Shown: positions 53,743 to 63,425, counted from the first letter of the stretch. The stretch is DNA of 64,000 nt from Rhizobium sp. 007 (GCF_015353075.1 NZ_CP064188.1:1426001-1490000), one strand, 5' to 3'. Notes: a model not told the origin generated them from the letters alone. Program-made: numbers and translations.

Positions 53743-53913
53743 GGTTCCCCAGTTGACTTCTTAAAGCAGCAGCTTTTCAAATTGGTCTGACGTCTTAGCA
53801 TTTCGCAAAGAACCTGTGCCGTCAAGGTGGGGCAGCTGAAGTAGATGAACCCGCTCCCCCACAATGTCCTTTTGCACCTCCAAAAGGGCCTCAAAGCACC
53901 AGTAACGATAGCC

Positions 53914-54235
53914 CGGTGACAGATAAAGACCGACGATTTCGCGGATCTTATCGATGAACAAAGGGTCGCTGGAAAGCTTGAACGTCTCAGTGCGATGAGG
54001 CTGCAAGCCGAAGGCGTCCATTTCCGGCGGATCGTCGTGTGCGAAAAGCCTGTGGCCGCTGCCATCGAGCGGATCGACCAATGGTCGCATCGCTTGGCGT
54101 TGAACGCAGCGTGCGCTCGATCACAGCAGCAATCTGATCGTCGTGTCAATCGTCCGGCCGACCAGGGCGAACTTCGTCGAGCAGACCATCGAGCCGATCT
54201 CTAAGAAAGCGTCGTCTCCATTTGCCAACCGTATT
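53914..54235 (-). pseudogene. IS630-family transposase fragment
   Basis: Readable only across frames on the minus strand: TVGKWRRRFLRDRLDGLLDEVRPGRPDD, then DQIAAVIERTLRSTPSDAT, HWSIRSMAAATGFSHTTIRR, and after another shift DAFGLQPHRTETFKLSSDPLFIDKIREIVGLYLSP. All are consecutive parts of IS630-type transposases (helix-turn-helix and linker up to about residue 165). The DDE catalytic half is missing. No terminal repeats were found by eye. Confidence 0.75.
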
Positions 54236-54316
54236 TCGATTTCGCCGGCTCCACCCGCGTCAGGCACCCGACCCGGCCGAGGCAATTCATGGTAAGCGGC
54301 ACAATTCTCTGCCAGA

Positions 54317-54829
54317 TCACGCCCTGCGGACGCGTGCCGCCCGTGTCATTCCACGACTCGCAGCACCGCAACCGGCTGCCGTTGCCCAGCCCAAGACGCA
54401 TCCCGCTGCCCCCCAGATCAGCCCTGCCAGATCGACTGGAACCGCTGGAACGAAGTCATTCCAAGTGTTCTTGGCAAGTGTCAGGTCGGGGCGGCGCAGC
54501 AGCAGCAATGGTCTAGTGACTGGAGGCTCCAGTGCCAACTCCCGCTGCTGTGCCGAAAGCCTGTCGTAACGCTCGAATATCCGGCGCATCGCGTCGCCTT
54601 GATTACGGAGGAAGACTTCAGGAGAGGCTGCATATACGCTGAGGGCCTCCTGACGGTCGAGGCCGTTTTGGACGGCCTGGGAATCAAATGCATCGACGAT
54701 CTTCCTCAATTCGTCCAGGGCCCCACCGATGCGCTGGCGGTACTGTTGGGCAAATTCAGGTCCTTGCGAGAAAACGACGCCACCCAGTAGCACCATGACT
54801 ATTGTCAACATTCGTGCCAGAAGTCCCAT
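54317..54829 (-). CDS. DUF2937-family membrane protein
   Basis: 170 residues from the ATG ending at 54829. An N-terminal helix MGLLARMLTIVMVLLGGVVF precedes SQGPEFAQQYRQRIGGALDELRKIVDAFD, the DUF2937 hallmark. After a polar helical middle comes a second membrane segment (VPVDLAGLIWGAAGCVLGWATA). The length matches the family. Function is unknown; homologues lie in the inner membrane. It is separated from the IS630 fragment by about 80 nt. Confidence 0.8.
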   Translation of the reverse strand: MGLLARMLTIVMVLLGGVVFSQGPEFAQQYRQRIGGALDELRKIVDAFDSQAVQNGLDRQEALSVYAASPEVFLRNQGDAMRRIFERYDRLSAQQRELALEPPVTRPLLLLRRPDLTLAKNTWNDFVPAVPVDLAGLIWGAAGCVLGWATAAGCGAASRGMTRAARVRRA

Positions 54830-54977
54830 CCGAAGCCTCGCGTGGTTCAATATCGAAACGGCGCGATCCACGGATGGTTGCGTGGTGAGCGATGAAATTT
54901 GTCAGATCCTTGCGTGCGTGGCGGCTTCCTGGAACTAGATTGCCACCATCGGTGTTCTTGGTACAAGGGAGATTGCC

Positions 54978-55157
54978 ATGAGCACCAACGACACGAACGC
55001 CACTCGGGAACAGCGCCGTCCAAAAGACGTCAAGCCGGTGCCCGAGAAGCCTGATTCCGCTAACAAGGAGTCGATGGCACCCGCGGTTCCGCCAGCCGGT
55101 ACGCGGGACGAGAACGAGCGACCTATCGTCGACCCGGTGACCGGCGTCGCCCTTTGA
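54978..55157 (+). CDS. small Pro/charged-rich protein, probably disordered
   Basis: 59 codons from the ATG at 54978, with AAGGGAGA at good spacing. The composition is polar, rich in Pro, Asp, Glu and Asn, with no hydrophobic segment. It ends ERPIVDPVTGVAL, a tidy C-terminus of the sort seen in small rhizobial stress-type proteins. No function can be given. The following 55158-55528 (371 nt) contains no gene I can support; the cyclase promoter may lie there. Confidence 0.5.
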   Translation: MSTNDTNATREQRRPKDVKPVPEKPDSANKESMAPAVPPAGTRDENERPIVDPVTGVAL

Positions 55158-55528
55158 TCCGTCATGAAATCGGTAGCTCCGTGCATATCCGAATATCGGC
55201 CTTGAAGTCGCATTGGGCGCGGCGGCGCACAAATTGGCTACTCTGGTAGGTGCCGCATTTGCGACGCCCAGCCGGTGGTGCGAGCCGACATGATCGTCTT
55301 GTCTCTACAGTCAATATTTCTAGCACGCGTCGTGCATCGGCGAGGCCCATCCGGAATTGCTGTTGTGGTTCGATCCTTTGCTCCGCGGTCTCCCTGCGAC
55401 TATGCCGCTATGCTAATATATGAAGCCTCGCGAGCTAAAAATTGTGAGGGGCGTCTTGAGCGCGAGTAGGCTCAATTTCGGACGTCAGAAAAGTTCAGCA
55501 GTCGCCTTGAACCTGAGAGGACAGGCAG

Positions 55529-58500
55529 GTGGACGTTGCCAACTGGTTGCGCTCATTGAAGCTCCAGCAGTACATCGATGCGTTTCGAGACAACGCGATA
55601 GATGGTGATGTCCTGCGTGACCTAACAGATCAGGATCTGCGCCACCTGGGTGTCTCAGCGCTCGGCCACCGCAAGAAGCTTCTTGACGCCATCAGGATAT
55701 TAAGAACACCTCGCGACGAGGATCGGCCGGCCCTGGCACCGCGCAGGGTGGATAGCGAGCGTCGGCAGGTAACTGTAATCTTTGTAGACATGGTTGGATT
55801 TACGGCCCTCAGTCGAGAGCTCGACCCTGAAGAACTGCATGAGCTTGTGGACGCTTTCTTCGAGCGTGTTGATCCTATTATCGTGAATCACGGCGGATAC
55901 CTGAACAAGCACATCGGTGACTGCGTGATGGGGGTCTTCGGTGCACCCATAGCGTACGGAAACGACGCGCTTCGTGCAGTACATGCGGCGTTGGAAATAC
56001 GCGATACTGTTTCAGAACTCGCGGAGTTTCACGGCCGCAGGCTCCAGGTTCATGCGGGAGTCGCGGGTGGTCAGGTCATTGCAAGCACGACTGGGAGCGC
56101 CAGCCACCACGAATACACGGTTACGGGCGAGTCCGTGAACCTCGCTTCGCGACTCGCGGCCGCGGCACTGCCTGATGATATCCTTATTTCCGATGCCGTC
56201 ATGAGAACCACGCGTGGCAAGATTGACTGCCTGGACGCGGGTTTTCTGACCGTGAAAGGGTTCGCAGAACCTGTAAGAGCATGGCAATTACTTCGATGCA
56301 CGACGGAGGTTTCTGCTAAAGCAGGACCACTCGTTGGCCGTCAGGCAGAGCTTCAGATTTTCACGGCAGCAGCCGCGGGATGTCGATCATCTGGCCGAGG
56401 CCAGGCGTTTTTCGTCCGCGGCGAGGCTGGAATTGGCAAGACTCGATTGGTCGAGGAGTTCCAACGAGTCGCGCAGGACCATGGTTTTGATTGCCATACG
56501 ACCCTCGTTCTCGACTTTGGAAGTGGCGCGGGGCGTGACGCGATTGGCGCTCTGGTACGCAGCCTTCTGAACATCAGCTTGGCCGATACGGCGTCGGCGA
56601 GATGCTCTGCCCTTGAACTGGCACACGCCAAAGGACTCGTCGATCAAGACGAAGTCGTCTTCCTGAACGATCTCCTTGATCTGCCTCAGCCCCCCGAGCT
56701 TCGAGTTCTCGTGAATGCCATGGACAACCAGACCCTGCGGGCGGGCAGGATCACGGCCGTCACAGGCCTGGTACAGCGAACAAGCCTCGAGCGGCCTGTC
56801 CTCATCGTCGTCGAGGATATTCATTGGGCCGATGAGATGACACTCGCCCATCTCGCGGCAATCGCGGCCGCGTCCGCTCGTTGCATGACTATCGTTGCCA
56901 TGACCTCGCGCGGTGAAGGCGATCCTCTTGGGTCCACGTGGCGCGAGCAAGTTGCCGAAGTGCCGCTGGTGACGCTCGATCTCGGACCTCTGCCGCTCGA
57001 AGATGCACGTGCGCTCGCGAGCGGACTGCTCGCGACGAGCGGCAGCTTCGTGGAACGCTGCGTCGAGCGGGCCGCAGGAAATCCGCTGTTCCTCGAACAG
57101 CTCCTCGCCGAGACGCAGCAAAAGGTTGGGACCGTGGAAGTTCCCGGCTCGGTGCAGAGCCTCATGCAGGCTCGGCTTGACCGGCTCGACAGCGATAACA
57201 AGACGGCTCTCCAGACTGCTTCCGTTCTGGGCCAGAGGTTCGAGCTTGGGGCTTTGCGGCATCTCCTGGGGGATTCTAGTTACACTCCAAACCATCTGTT
57301 CGAGCATCGCCTCCTAAGAGCGCATGGCGAGGCTGTTCTGTTCAGTCATGTGCTGCTTCGTGATGCAGCGTACGAGACGCTGCTGCGGAGTCGGCGACAC
57401 GACTTGCATCTCGCTGCCGCCGAATGGTTTGCAGCCAATGAAGATGCGGTTTCGCGCGCGGAACATCTCGACCGCGCCGAGGACCCGAGGGCAGCGGCAG
57501 CTTACCTGTCAGCAGCTCAGATGCTGGTCGGGAGCTATCGGTACGAGACCGCGCTTCCGCTCGCAGACCGCGGTCTCGAGATTGTCGTTGCCCGAGGCCA
57601 ACGTTACGAGCTGGCCCACTCCAGGGCCGAAATCCTTGAACGGCTGGGCCGGATCCGGGAAGCAGTGGCAGCCTACGACCTCGCACTGGCGTCAGCGACC
57701 GACGATCGAGCTCGGTGCCGCGTCCAGATCGACCGTGCAGGAGCGAGACGCACGATCGACGACATGGACGGAGCGTTCACTGACCTGGAGCAGGCTGAGG
57801 GCATCGCTTCACAGCTCGGCCTCGTGGCGGAGCTGGCTCGCATACACTTCCTGCGCGGCAATCTTTACTTTCCGAGCGGCAACACCGAAGCCTGCAGCCG
57901 CGAGCACGAGCGGGCGCTGGAGCTGGCGAAGAAGGCGGGTTCGGTCGAGCTCGAAGCGATGGCGATGGGCGGGCTGGCCGACGTCCAATTCGTTCGCGCG
58001 AGAATGGTGTCTGCTTACAAGCTGTTTGACCGCTGTGTGCGGCTGGCCCAGGAGCACGGGTTCGTCGGGATTGTTGCGGCTAACCGCCCCATGGCGGCGA
58101 CAGCGCAATACTACTCAGGTGACACCTCGGCGGCTCTGGACACCGCCCTGCTCGCAATAAATGAGGCGGGGAAGGTTGGGCACAAGCGGGGCGAGAGTCT
58201 CGCGCATAACGCCGCCGTCCTCTGTTACCGCGAGCTGCAACAATACAGCAAAGCGTTCGATCACCTGGGCGCAGGCTTGCCGCTGGTGAAATCTCTTGGT
58301 GCAAGGCGTCTCCTGGCCGTCGGTCTATATAATCGCGCCAGCCTGCTGCGCCTCACGGGTGACATGGATGGCGCGCTTCATCAAGTGAACGAGGCGCTCG
58401 CAATTGCACGCGAGACAGGAATGGCGTTCGCGGGGCCACGCATTTTGGGCGAGCTGGCGTTGATCACCGACGATCCGGAAGTCCGGGCATCGTCGCTCGC

Positions 58501-58747
58501 GGAGGCAGAGGGACTGCTCGCAAAAGGAGCGGCGGTGCTCAACCAACTGGAGTTTAGGAAATCTGCGATCGAGGCTTGCATCAAGGGGGGCAATTGGGAA
58601 GCGGTGGAGCGCCATGCCAACCTGCTCGAGGACTATACCCGCTCAGAACCCCTTGCCTGGGCAGCGCGGATAATCGCTCGAGCGCGAGAGCGGCTGGCGG
58701 AGCGTCGATCCGAGCCGACTCGACAACCTCCAGACGACGGATCTTAG
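55529..58747 (+). CDS. SAM domain-class III nucleotide cyclase-AAA/NACHT-like ATPase-TPR regulatory protein
   Basis: 1072 residues from a GTG start after ACAGGCAG. Domain order: SAM domain (1-62, WLRSLKLQQYIDAF...GVSALGHRKKLLDAI), then class III cyclase (78-255). The cyclase has metal ligands Asp87 (FVDMVGFT) and Asp131 (NKHIGDCVMG), substrate Lys127 and the VNLASRL helix with Asn204 and Arg208. An ATPase follows with Walker A GEAGIGKT (298-305) and Walker B-like VVEDIHWADE. The C-terminal half holds helical TPR-like repeats. All catalytic residues of an adenylate cyclase are present. The input is unknown. This architecture is common in rhizobia. Confidence 0.88.
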   Translation: MDVANWLRSLKLQQYIDAFRDNAIDGDVLRDLTDQDLRHLGVSALGHRKKLLDAIRILRTPRDEDRPALAPRRVDSERRQVTVIFVDMVGFTALSRELDPEELHELVDAFFERVDPIIVNHGGYLNKHIGDCVMGVFGAPIAYGNDALRAVHAALEIRDTVSELAEFHGRRLQVHAGVAGGQVIASTTGSASHHEYTVTGESVNLASRLAAAALPDDILISDAVMRTTRGKIDCLDAGFLTVKGFAEPVRAWQLLRCTTEVSAKAGPLVGRQAELQIFTAAAAGCRSSGRGQAFFVRGEAGIGKTRLVEEFQRVAQDHGFDCHTTLVLDFGSGAGRDAIGALVRSLLNISLADTASARCSALELAHAKGLVDQDEVVFLNDLLDLPQPPELRVLVNAMDNQTLRAGRITAVTGLVQRTSLERPVLIVVEDIHWADEMTLAHLAAIAAASARCMTIVAMTSRGEGDPLGSTWREQVAEVPLVTLDLGPLPLEDARALASGLLATSGSFVERCVERAAGNPLFLEQLLAETQQKVGTVEVPGSVQSLMQARLDRLDSDNKTALQTASVLGQRFELGALRHLLGDSSYTPNHLFEHRLLRAHGEAVLFSHVLLRDAAYETLLRSRRHDLHLAAAEWFAANEDAVSRAEHLDRAEDPRAAAAYLSAAQMLVGSYRYETALPLADRGLEIVVARGQRYELAHSRAEILERLGRIREAVAAYDLALASATDDRARCRVQIDRAGARRTIDDMDGAFTDLEQAEGIASQLGLVAELARIHFLRGNLYFPSGNTEACSREHERALELAKKAGSVELEAMAMGGLADVQFVRARMVSAYKLFDRCVRLAQEHGFVGIVAANRPMAATAQYYSGDTSAALDTALLAINEAGKVGHKRGESLAHNAAVLCYRELQQYSKAFDHLGAGLPLVKSLGARRLLAVGLYNRASLLRLTGDMDGALHQVNEALAIARETGMAFAGPRILGELALITDDPEVRASSLAEAEGLLAKGAAVLNQLEFRKSAIEACIKGGNWEAVERHANLLEDYTRSEPLAWAARIIARARERLAERRSEPTRQPPDDGS

Positions 58748-58929
58748 ACAACAGCCACATGCTGATCGCACGCCTTTTCGGAGCAATTGCGGTCCGCACA
58801 AGCCGCTTCTGTTCATCCCCTGGAGCCGCCTCGTGTAAGTCCCAATATCGACGCGCAGGCATTTGAAGCATTTGCTGCAATCGGCGCTCGCCTTATGCGG
58901 ATAACAGAACGGGTGGTCGCGTCGGCGGA

Positions 58930-59499
58930 GTGGCCGCTTCTGACGGCACAACGGCGCCATCGCCCCACCTTCATCGGGATCACATTGGCGGACTGCGCGA
59001 GGCGGGTTCTGAAGCATTCGCCAAAGCAAGATATGCTGTTAATGCGACTGAGTATGGTTTCTGGATTTCTGATGCCCGAGTAGGCACAGCTACAGAAGGC
59101 AACCATCTCCAGGTGTTGGAGCGCGTGAAGCCAGTCGCTGCGAAGACGACGTTCGTCACCAACCAGCAGACCATCGCTCCTGGCATCACGGCAGTATCAG
59201 CACCTGGTCATTCGCCGGGACACATGATCTTGCTTGTCGATTCCGAGGGACGTCGCCTCGTGGTCTCTGCTGACACGGTCGTGCACTACGCAGTCGGTCT
59301 CCAGCGGCCCAACTGGGAGGTCCGTTTTGACATGGATAAGGCTGGAGCAGCCGTTACCCGACAAAAGGTCCTGGATATGATCGCGACGGATCGGGTACCC
59401 TTTATCGGCTACCACATGCCACACCCATCGGTTGGTTTCCTTGAGAAGCGCACCGAGGGCTATCCGTTCGAACCGGCAAGCTACCAGTTCGACATTTGA
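58930..59499 (+). pseudogene. metallo-beta-lactamase-fold hydrolase lacking its N-terminal third
   Basis: The frame begins abruptly at a GTG without a ribosome site. About 12 residues later comes the metal motif HLHRDHIGGL, then APGHSPGHMILLV and SADTVVHYAVGLQRPNWEVRFDMD, a complete C-terminal MBL domain ending FEPASYQFDI. Relatives have about 100 residues more before the metal motif, including a signal sequence. Those are absent, and 58748-58929 carries no matching remnant. A product, if made, would miss the first strand layer. Confidence 0.7.
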
Positions 59500-59517
59500 G
59501 AACTCAAGGAGCGAAAG

Positions 59518-59745
59518 ATGTCGCGTAGCTTCGTTGGAAAGCGAGCGTTGGTGACAGGTGGAAGCCTTGGCTTGAGCAGGGCGATAGCGATTTTGCTCGC
59601 CCAGGAAGGTGCCGACGTGGCCGTCCATATCAACAATCAAGACACCAGGCTGGCGAAATAGCGGCGATTGTTCGCTCTGTCGCAACGGCCTAGCGGTCCT
59701 GGCCGACAGTGGTGAACCCGGCACCGTCAAAGACGGCGATAACGC
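59518..59745 (+). pseudogene. short-chain dehydrogenase/reductase fragment
   Basis: ATG at 59518 after CAAGGAGCG, 18 nt past the metallo-hydrolase. It encodes 47 residues: SFVGKRALVTGGSLGLSRAIAILLAQEGADVAVH and stops at 59661. It continues in other frames as AAIVRSVA and AVLADSGEPGTVKD, the expected next SDR segment (NAD-binding D and G-P turn). The catalytic Tyr-x-x-x-Lys part is missing. Clearly a decayed SDR. Beyond it 59746-59969 shows nothing convincing. Confidence 0.75.
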
Positions 59746-59969
59746 TTCACAGGACGCGTACAAATGTCGAGGCCATCGAAGGCCTGGACGGTCTGCGTGT
59801 CACCGTGGGGATACCCAATAAACGGACGCAACGTCGTAGAATGTGGCAGCCAGAGCCTTCTTCGCTGGGCGCAGACGACCAGACCCTTAACGAATAGGCG
59901 AACTAGAGACCTGGCACCAACGACTGTTCCGATAGCGCTCCAGCGATTGCCGAGGAGCCCGCCCCCGCC

Positions 59970-60371
59970 TTATTCGGCAGCCGCTAGAAAGAAGCTATTT
60001 TGTGAGGAAGCGGCTAGATCATGAACCCTGGCTTCAGTCTTGGCGATCAGCTGGTAGAATTCGTCCTGCGCTTCAACGTCCAGCTGGATAACAGCGTTGA
60101 CATCGTCTGGCGTGTCACAGACGCAGGCGACTGCCGAGATAGGACACACGCCGCCTGGATAACGTTTGCCAGTGCCAGTATAGGCGCGGCGACCCCAGCG
60201 TTCCGAATAAACAGTCTCTTCACGGTCGAGGTGCAGAATGGTCCCCTTGCACGCGGTGACCATGGCGGCCTTGCCGTAGGCAAACCAGTGGTAGTTCAAC
60301 TTTCGCAGTATATATTTGCCTGTGATGTCCTCGCCCGCAAGCTCTGCCGGGTCATTAATCATTCTGATCAT
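59970..60371 (-). CDS. hypothetical protein, 133 residues
   Basis: ATG ending at 60371 with AAGAGGTAG about 9 nt upstream, a good ribosome site. Soluble, no signal peptide. It has four cysteines, three of them clustered in VCPISAVACVCD, and a tryptophan- and tyrosine-rich part YHWFAYGKAAMV. It ends with an alanine-rich tail. It is isolated between two decayed genes and on the opposite strand. I do not recognise the family. Confidence 0.55.
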   Translation of the reverse strand: MIRMINDPAELAGEDITGKYILRKLNYHWFAYGKAAMVTACKGTILHLDREETVYSERWGRRAYTGTGKRYPGGVCPISAVACVCDTPDDVNAVIQLDVEAQDEFYQLIAKTEARVHDLAASSQNSFFLAAAE

Positions 60372-60573
60372 GGTGGCTACCTCTTATCGCTCGCTAATAT
60401 CCGTCAGGACCGTTAGGACGACAAGATAGAAAAACGTAGCATTCGGAGTAACTTAGTCACAAAGTGTTTCCGATTCTTACACTGCTTCGAGCAACCATTC
60501 AGAAGCCGGTAGCGTTTGGGAATCGCATGTTGGCCTCTGCCAAAAACAAAGATGAACATATCAAGGCTGTTCA

Positions 60574-61427
60574 ATGGCGAGCTGTATCCAGATCGATCTA
60601 TCCGGAAACGTCCAAGGAATATTGCTTGAGCCTGACCGGCGGACAGAATGGGGAATCCTTGTTCTCGCCGGATCGAGCGGGCGTGTCGATGTTCCACGTG
60701 CTTCGCTCTTCGCCAGCATCGGCGTCACGTCGCTTGCCCTGCGCTGGTTCGGCGGCGAGGGCCAAGCCCCAGGAATCTGTGAAGTCCCGCTGGAGATGTT
60801 CGTCCAGGCAATCGACGAACTTGAGAAACGCGGCTGCAAGCTGATCGCCATAGTCGGAACATCAAAAGGTGCGGAAGCTGCTCTGCTTGTCGCTACTCGC
60901 GATGAGCGCGTCGACGCAGTCTTGCCATGAGCCCAACGTCCGTTGTCTGGGGAAACATCGGACCGGGCCGTGACGGCATCGCCTGGCCGGAGCGCTCATC
61001 GTGGACATGAAAGAGCGAGCCCCTGCCCTTCGTACCCACCGATCCTTCATGGACAAAGGAATACGCGAACGGGCTGGTTTCCTATCGAAGCTTGTTCGAG
61101 CACTGTCTTCAACGCTTCGCCAAATCGATTCCGGCTGCCACCATTCCCGTCGAACAAAGCCGGGCTAATATAGTTCTGATCGCTGGCGGTAGTGACGCCC
61201 TGTGGCCCTCGGAGAGCTTTGCGAGATCAGTTCTTCATCGCCGACAAATGTTCGCGAAAGAAGCCGAGCTGATTTGCGATCCAGAGGCTGGTCATCGTAT
61301 CCTCCTTCCAGCGGAAACAACGCCAAGATCGTCACTGCATGCGCACGGGGGCAGCGATGAAGCTGATACGCGACTGGGGAGGGCTGCTTGGGTTGCCTTT
61401 GCCAATATTTTGGGCAGGCTCGCATAA
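60574..61427 (+). pseudogene. BAAT/acyl-CoA thioester hydrolase-like alpha/beta hydrolase, disrupted
   Basis: Block 1 (60574-60930) has GILVLAGSSGRVD and the nucleophile elbow VGTSKGAEAALLVA, then ends early at a 1-nt deletion (GTCTTGCC where one more base is needed before ATGAGCCC). Block 2 continues MSPTSVVWGNIGPG...IAWPERSSWT, then an in-frame TGA near 61008. After it the same frame goes on EPLPFVPTDPSWTKEY, IVLIAGGSDALWPSESFA and PEAGHRI, the catalytic Asp and His regions of the BAAT C-terminal family. One frameshift and one nonsense codon make it a pseudogene. Confidence 0.8.
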
Positions 61428-61564
61428 CCATCGTTTGGACACGCGCTGGTCTCCTGCGCATCTCGCCAGCTCCTGGACCGTCTGCAGGAAAACTGACCGG
61501 AAGGTGGCAGCGGGTCTCGAAGGTTTCAATCGTGCCAAACTGGCTGCGAAGGCGTCCCTGCTGG

Positions 61565-62719
61565 TCAGCGCAGCCGGTCTGCGGTCTCGCCGAGAGTGTC
61601 CGCCACATAGGCTCCGCGTGATCCCATCGGCAATGGTGCCCCCGTGGTAGTGTCCTTCGCCGTCTGGTGTTCCAGCTCGGCATTCAGCTCGCCTCCCACG
61701 ATCAGGATGACGATCGACAGCCAAATCCAGACCAGGAAACCGATCAGCGCACCGAGGGTGCCGTAGGTCGCGTCGTAGTTGGCAAAGTGGTTGAGATAGA
61801 ACGAAAATCCGACCGACATCGCAAACCATGAAAAGGTCACGAGAAAGGCACCCCACGTCATCCATCGGAGCTTGGCGGGCTCGCGGCTCGGACCGAAGCG
61901 GTATACGGCGGTGGTCGCTGCGGCTGCGATCAAAAGCAACAACGGCCACCTCAGAAGCAGGGCCATGTGCTCCTTGAATAGGTCGAGCCAAAGATAGGAA
62001 AGCACCACAGGCATGACAGCGACCAGTCCTATTATTGTGGCGGCAGAGAGCATCGCGCCGAAAGTGAAGCACAGCCCTACGAGGTTAAGCTTGACCAGTC
62101 CCCGCTTTTCCTTTTCTTCATAGGCCACGTTCATCGCATCGAAGATCGCCAGCGTCCCGCTATGCGTGCTCCACAGGGCGATGGCAAGGCCAACGAAGAA
62201 AGTGATGCCAAGCGTCGAATCGCGGCTTTCGGCGAGGCTCTTGATGCGATCGGCGATGAGATCGAACGCGCCCGGCGGAAGCAGTCCTGACAGTTCCCGG
62301 AGGTGGCCAGCCATGGTGGCCGGATCTGCAATCAGCCCGTAAAGCGCGACGAGTGCCGACAGCGAGGGGAAAAGACCCAACAAGAGGTAGAACGTCACTC
62401 CGGCTGCTATGAGTGTCACACGATCATCGATGACTTCGTGAACCACCCGCCAAAAGACATCGCGCAGGCCCTTCACGGGTATCGCCTCGGGGACGCTTGC
62501 GTCCCTTCCTCGACCAGCCTCGAGCTCAGTCTCCACTGATCCGTCTGGCGTGGCTCCATGCGCGCCCTTCAGTGCGACGAGTACACCGCCCACCACGACA
62601 AGGAGGGTGGCGACGCTCGACAGCTTAATGTGCGGACGACTGAGCATAGGTAATTCCATTTCAGAGGGTAATTGCGGTTGGCCACGCTTCTTATTGGGAT
62701 CGCGGTTCCCCTTGCTCAC
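61565..62719 (-). CDS. YihY/virulence factor BrkB-family inner-membrane protein
   Basis: 384 residues. An N-terminal extension of about 85 residues with one hydrophobic helix (VATLLVVVGGVLVALKG) precedes the YihY/BrkB core. Core landmarks are DRVTLIAAGVTFYLLLGLFPSLSALVALYGL, FFVGLAIALWSTHSGTLAIFDAMNVAYEEKEKRG, and Y-x-x-FG-P, ending with YGTLGALIGFLVWIWLSIVILIVGGELNAELEHQ. Six core membrane segments. Function in the family is uncertain. The extension is longer than in E. coli YihY. It stands alone. Confidence 0.88.
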   Translation of the reverse strand: MSKGNRDPNKKRGQPQLPSEMELPMLSRPHIKLSSVATLLVVVGGVLVALKGAHGATPDGSVETELEAGRGRDASVPEAIPVKGLRDVFWRVVHEVIDDRVTLIAAGVTFYLLLGLFPSLSALVALYGLIADPATMAGHLRELSGLLPPGAFDLIADRIKSLAESRDSTLGITFFVGLAIALWSTHSGTLAIFDAMNVAYEEKEKRGLVKLNLVGLCFTFGAMLSAATIIGLVAVMPVVLSYLWLDLFKEHMALLLRWPLLLLIAAAATTAVYRFGPSREPAKLRWMTWGAFLVTFSWFAMSVGFSFYLNHFANYDATYGTLGALIGFLVWIWLSIVILIVGGELNAELEHQTAKDTTTGAPLPMGSRGAYVADTLGETADRLR

Positions 62720-63176
62720 CCTAAGATTTGTCCCCCTCCTCGACCACCCGGCCTTGGAAGCACCATGAACGTCGGACGCGACTGAAACAGCCTTGTTAGA
62801 GACGTCGGATGCAATCTTCGGTCATGATCCATCATCGAAGACAGCTGGGCCGCAACCGTGTTTTCTCCGCGTCGGCGGCTTCGCCAAGATGTTCGTGTTT
62901 CGGTTTCAGTATGCGGCATGGCGGCCTACCGCATCTCATGAACCATCAATTGGAAGGTTTGTTCCTCTCCGGTGGTATGGTACGTGAAACCTCGCGCCTG
63001 CGACCCTCCCTGCGACCCTCTTTGTGTCGGCAGATAGTGAAGAATGGCAGCCATCAAGGAGGTAGCGACCCCACCGTCCCGGACTTTTCCGGTGCCGCGG
63101 AAGCACTGTCAGGGAGCCGGCACCAGAGGCGCCAGAATGAGCACAGCAGCGTGCGTCCTATCGGGGTGTGGCGGTT
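62720..63176. other. intergenic stretch without a supportable gene
   Basis: Only short, unconvincing frames. Nothing RNA-gene-like was recognised. It contains a short tandem duplication (separate entry). Confidence 0.5.
62997..63020. repeat. perfect 12-bp tandem duplication
   Basis: CCTGCGACCCTC occurs twice in direct succession (62997-63008 and 63009-63020) in the noncoding stretch. A simple tandem duplication, possibly recent. Confidence 0.75.
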
Positions 63177-63425
63177 CTACTGCAGGGTCACGTGAGCGGG
63201 ATACGCACGAGCCATCTCTGGACGTTGCTCGAACGTCCGGCGGAGCAACCGCGCTGCGTCGTCCATGATGAAGACGAGGTCCGTAAGGCGCTCGATCTCC
63301 GTGTGAATTCGATATACCTCGACGTCGTCGAGACTTCCACTTCCGATCAGCCTTCTCGCCTTTTCGACCAAGCGTTCTGTCCGGTCGACGATGTCCAGGC
63401 TGCGGCGTATAATGACTTCGAGCAT
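63177..63425 (-). CDS. small helical hypothetical protein
   Basis: 82 residues from the ATG ending at 63425, with GAGAGGAC 5 nt upstream; an earlier ATG ending at 63479 lacks such a site. The sequence is amphipathic-helical throughout: IIRRSLDIVDRTERLVEKARRLI, then VYRIHTEIERLTDLVFIMDDAARLLRRTFE. It could form a helical bundle or coiled coil. No family is recognised. Confidence 0.55.
   Translation of the reverse strand: MLEVIIRRSLDIVDRTERLVEKARRLIGSGSLDDVEVYRIHTEIERLTDLVFIMDDAARLLRRTFEQRPEMARAYPAHVTLQ

Noticed and set aside
55275..55469. 64-codon plus-strand frame before the cyclase gene
   Set aside because: No ribosome site, unlikely composition and no family resemblance.
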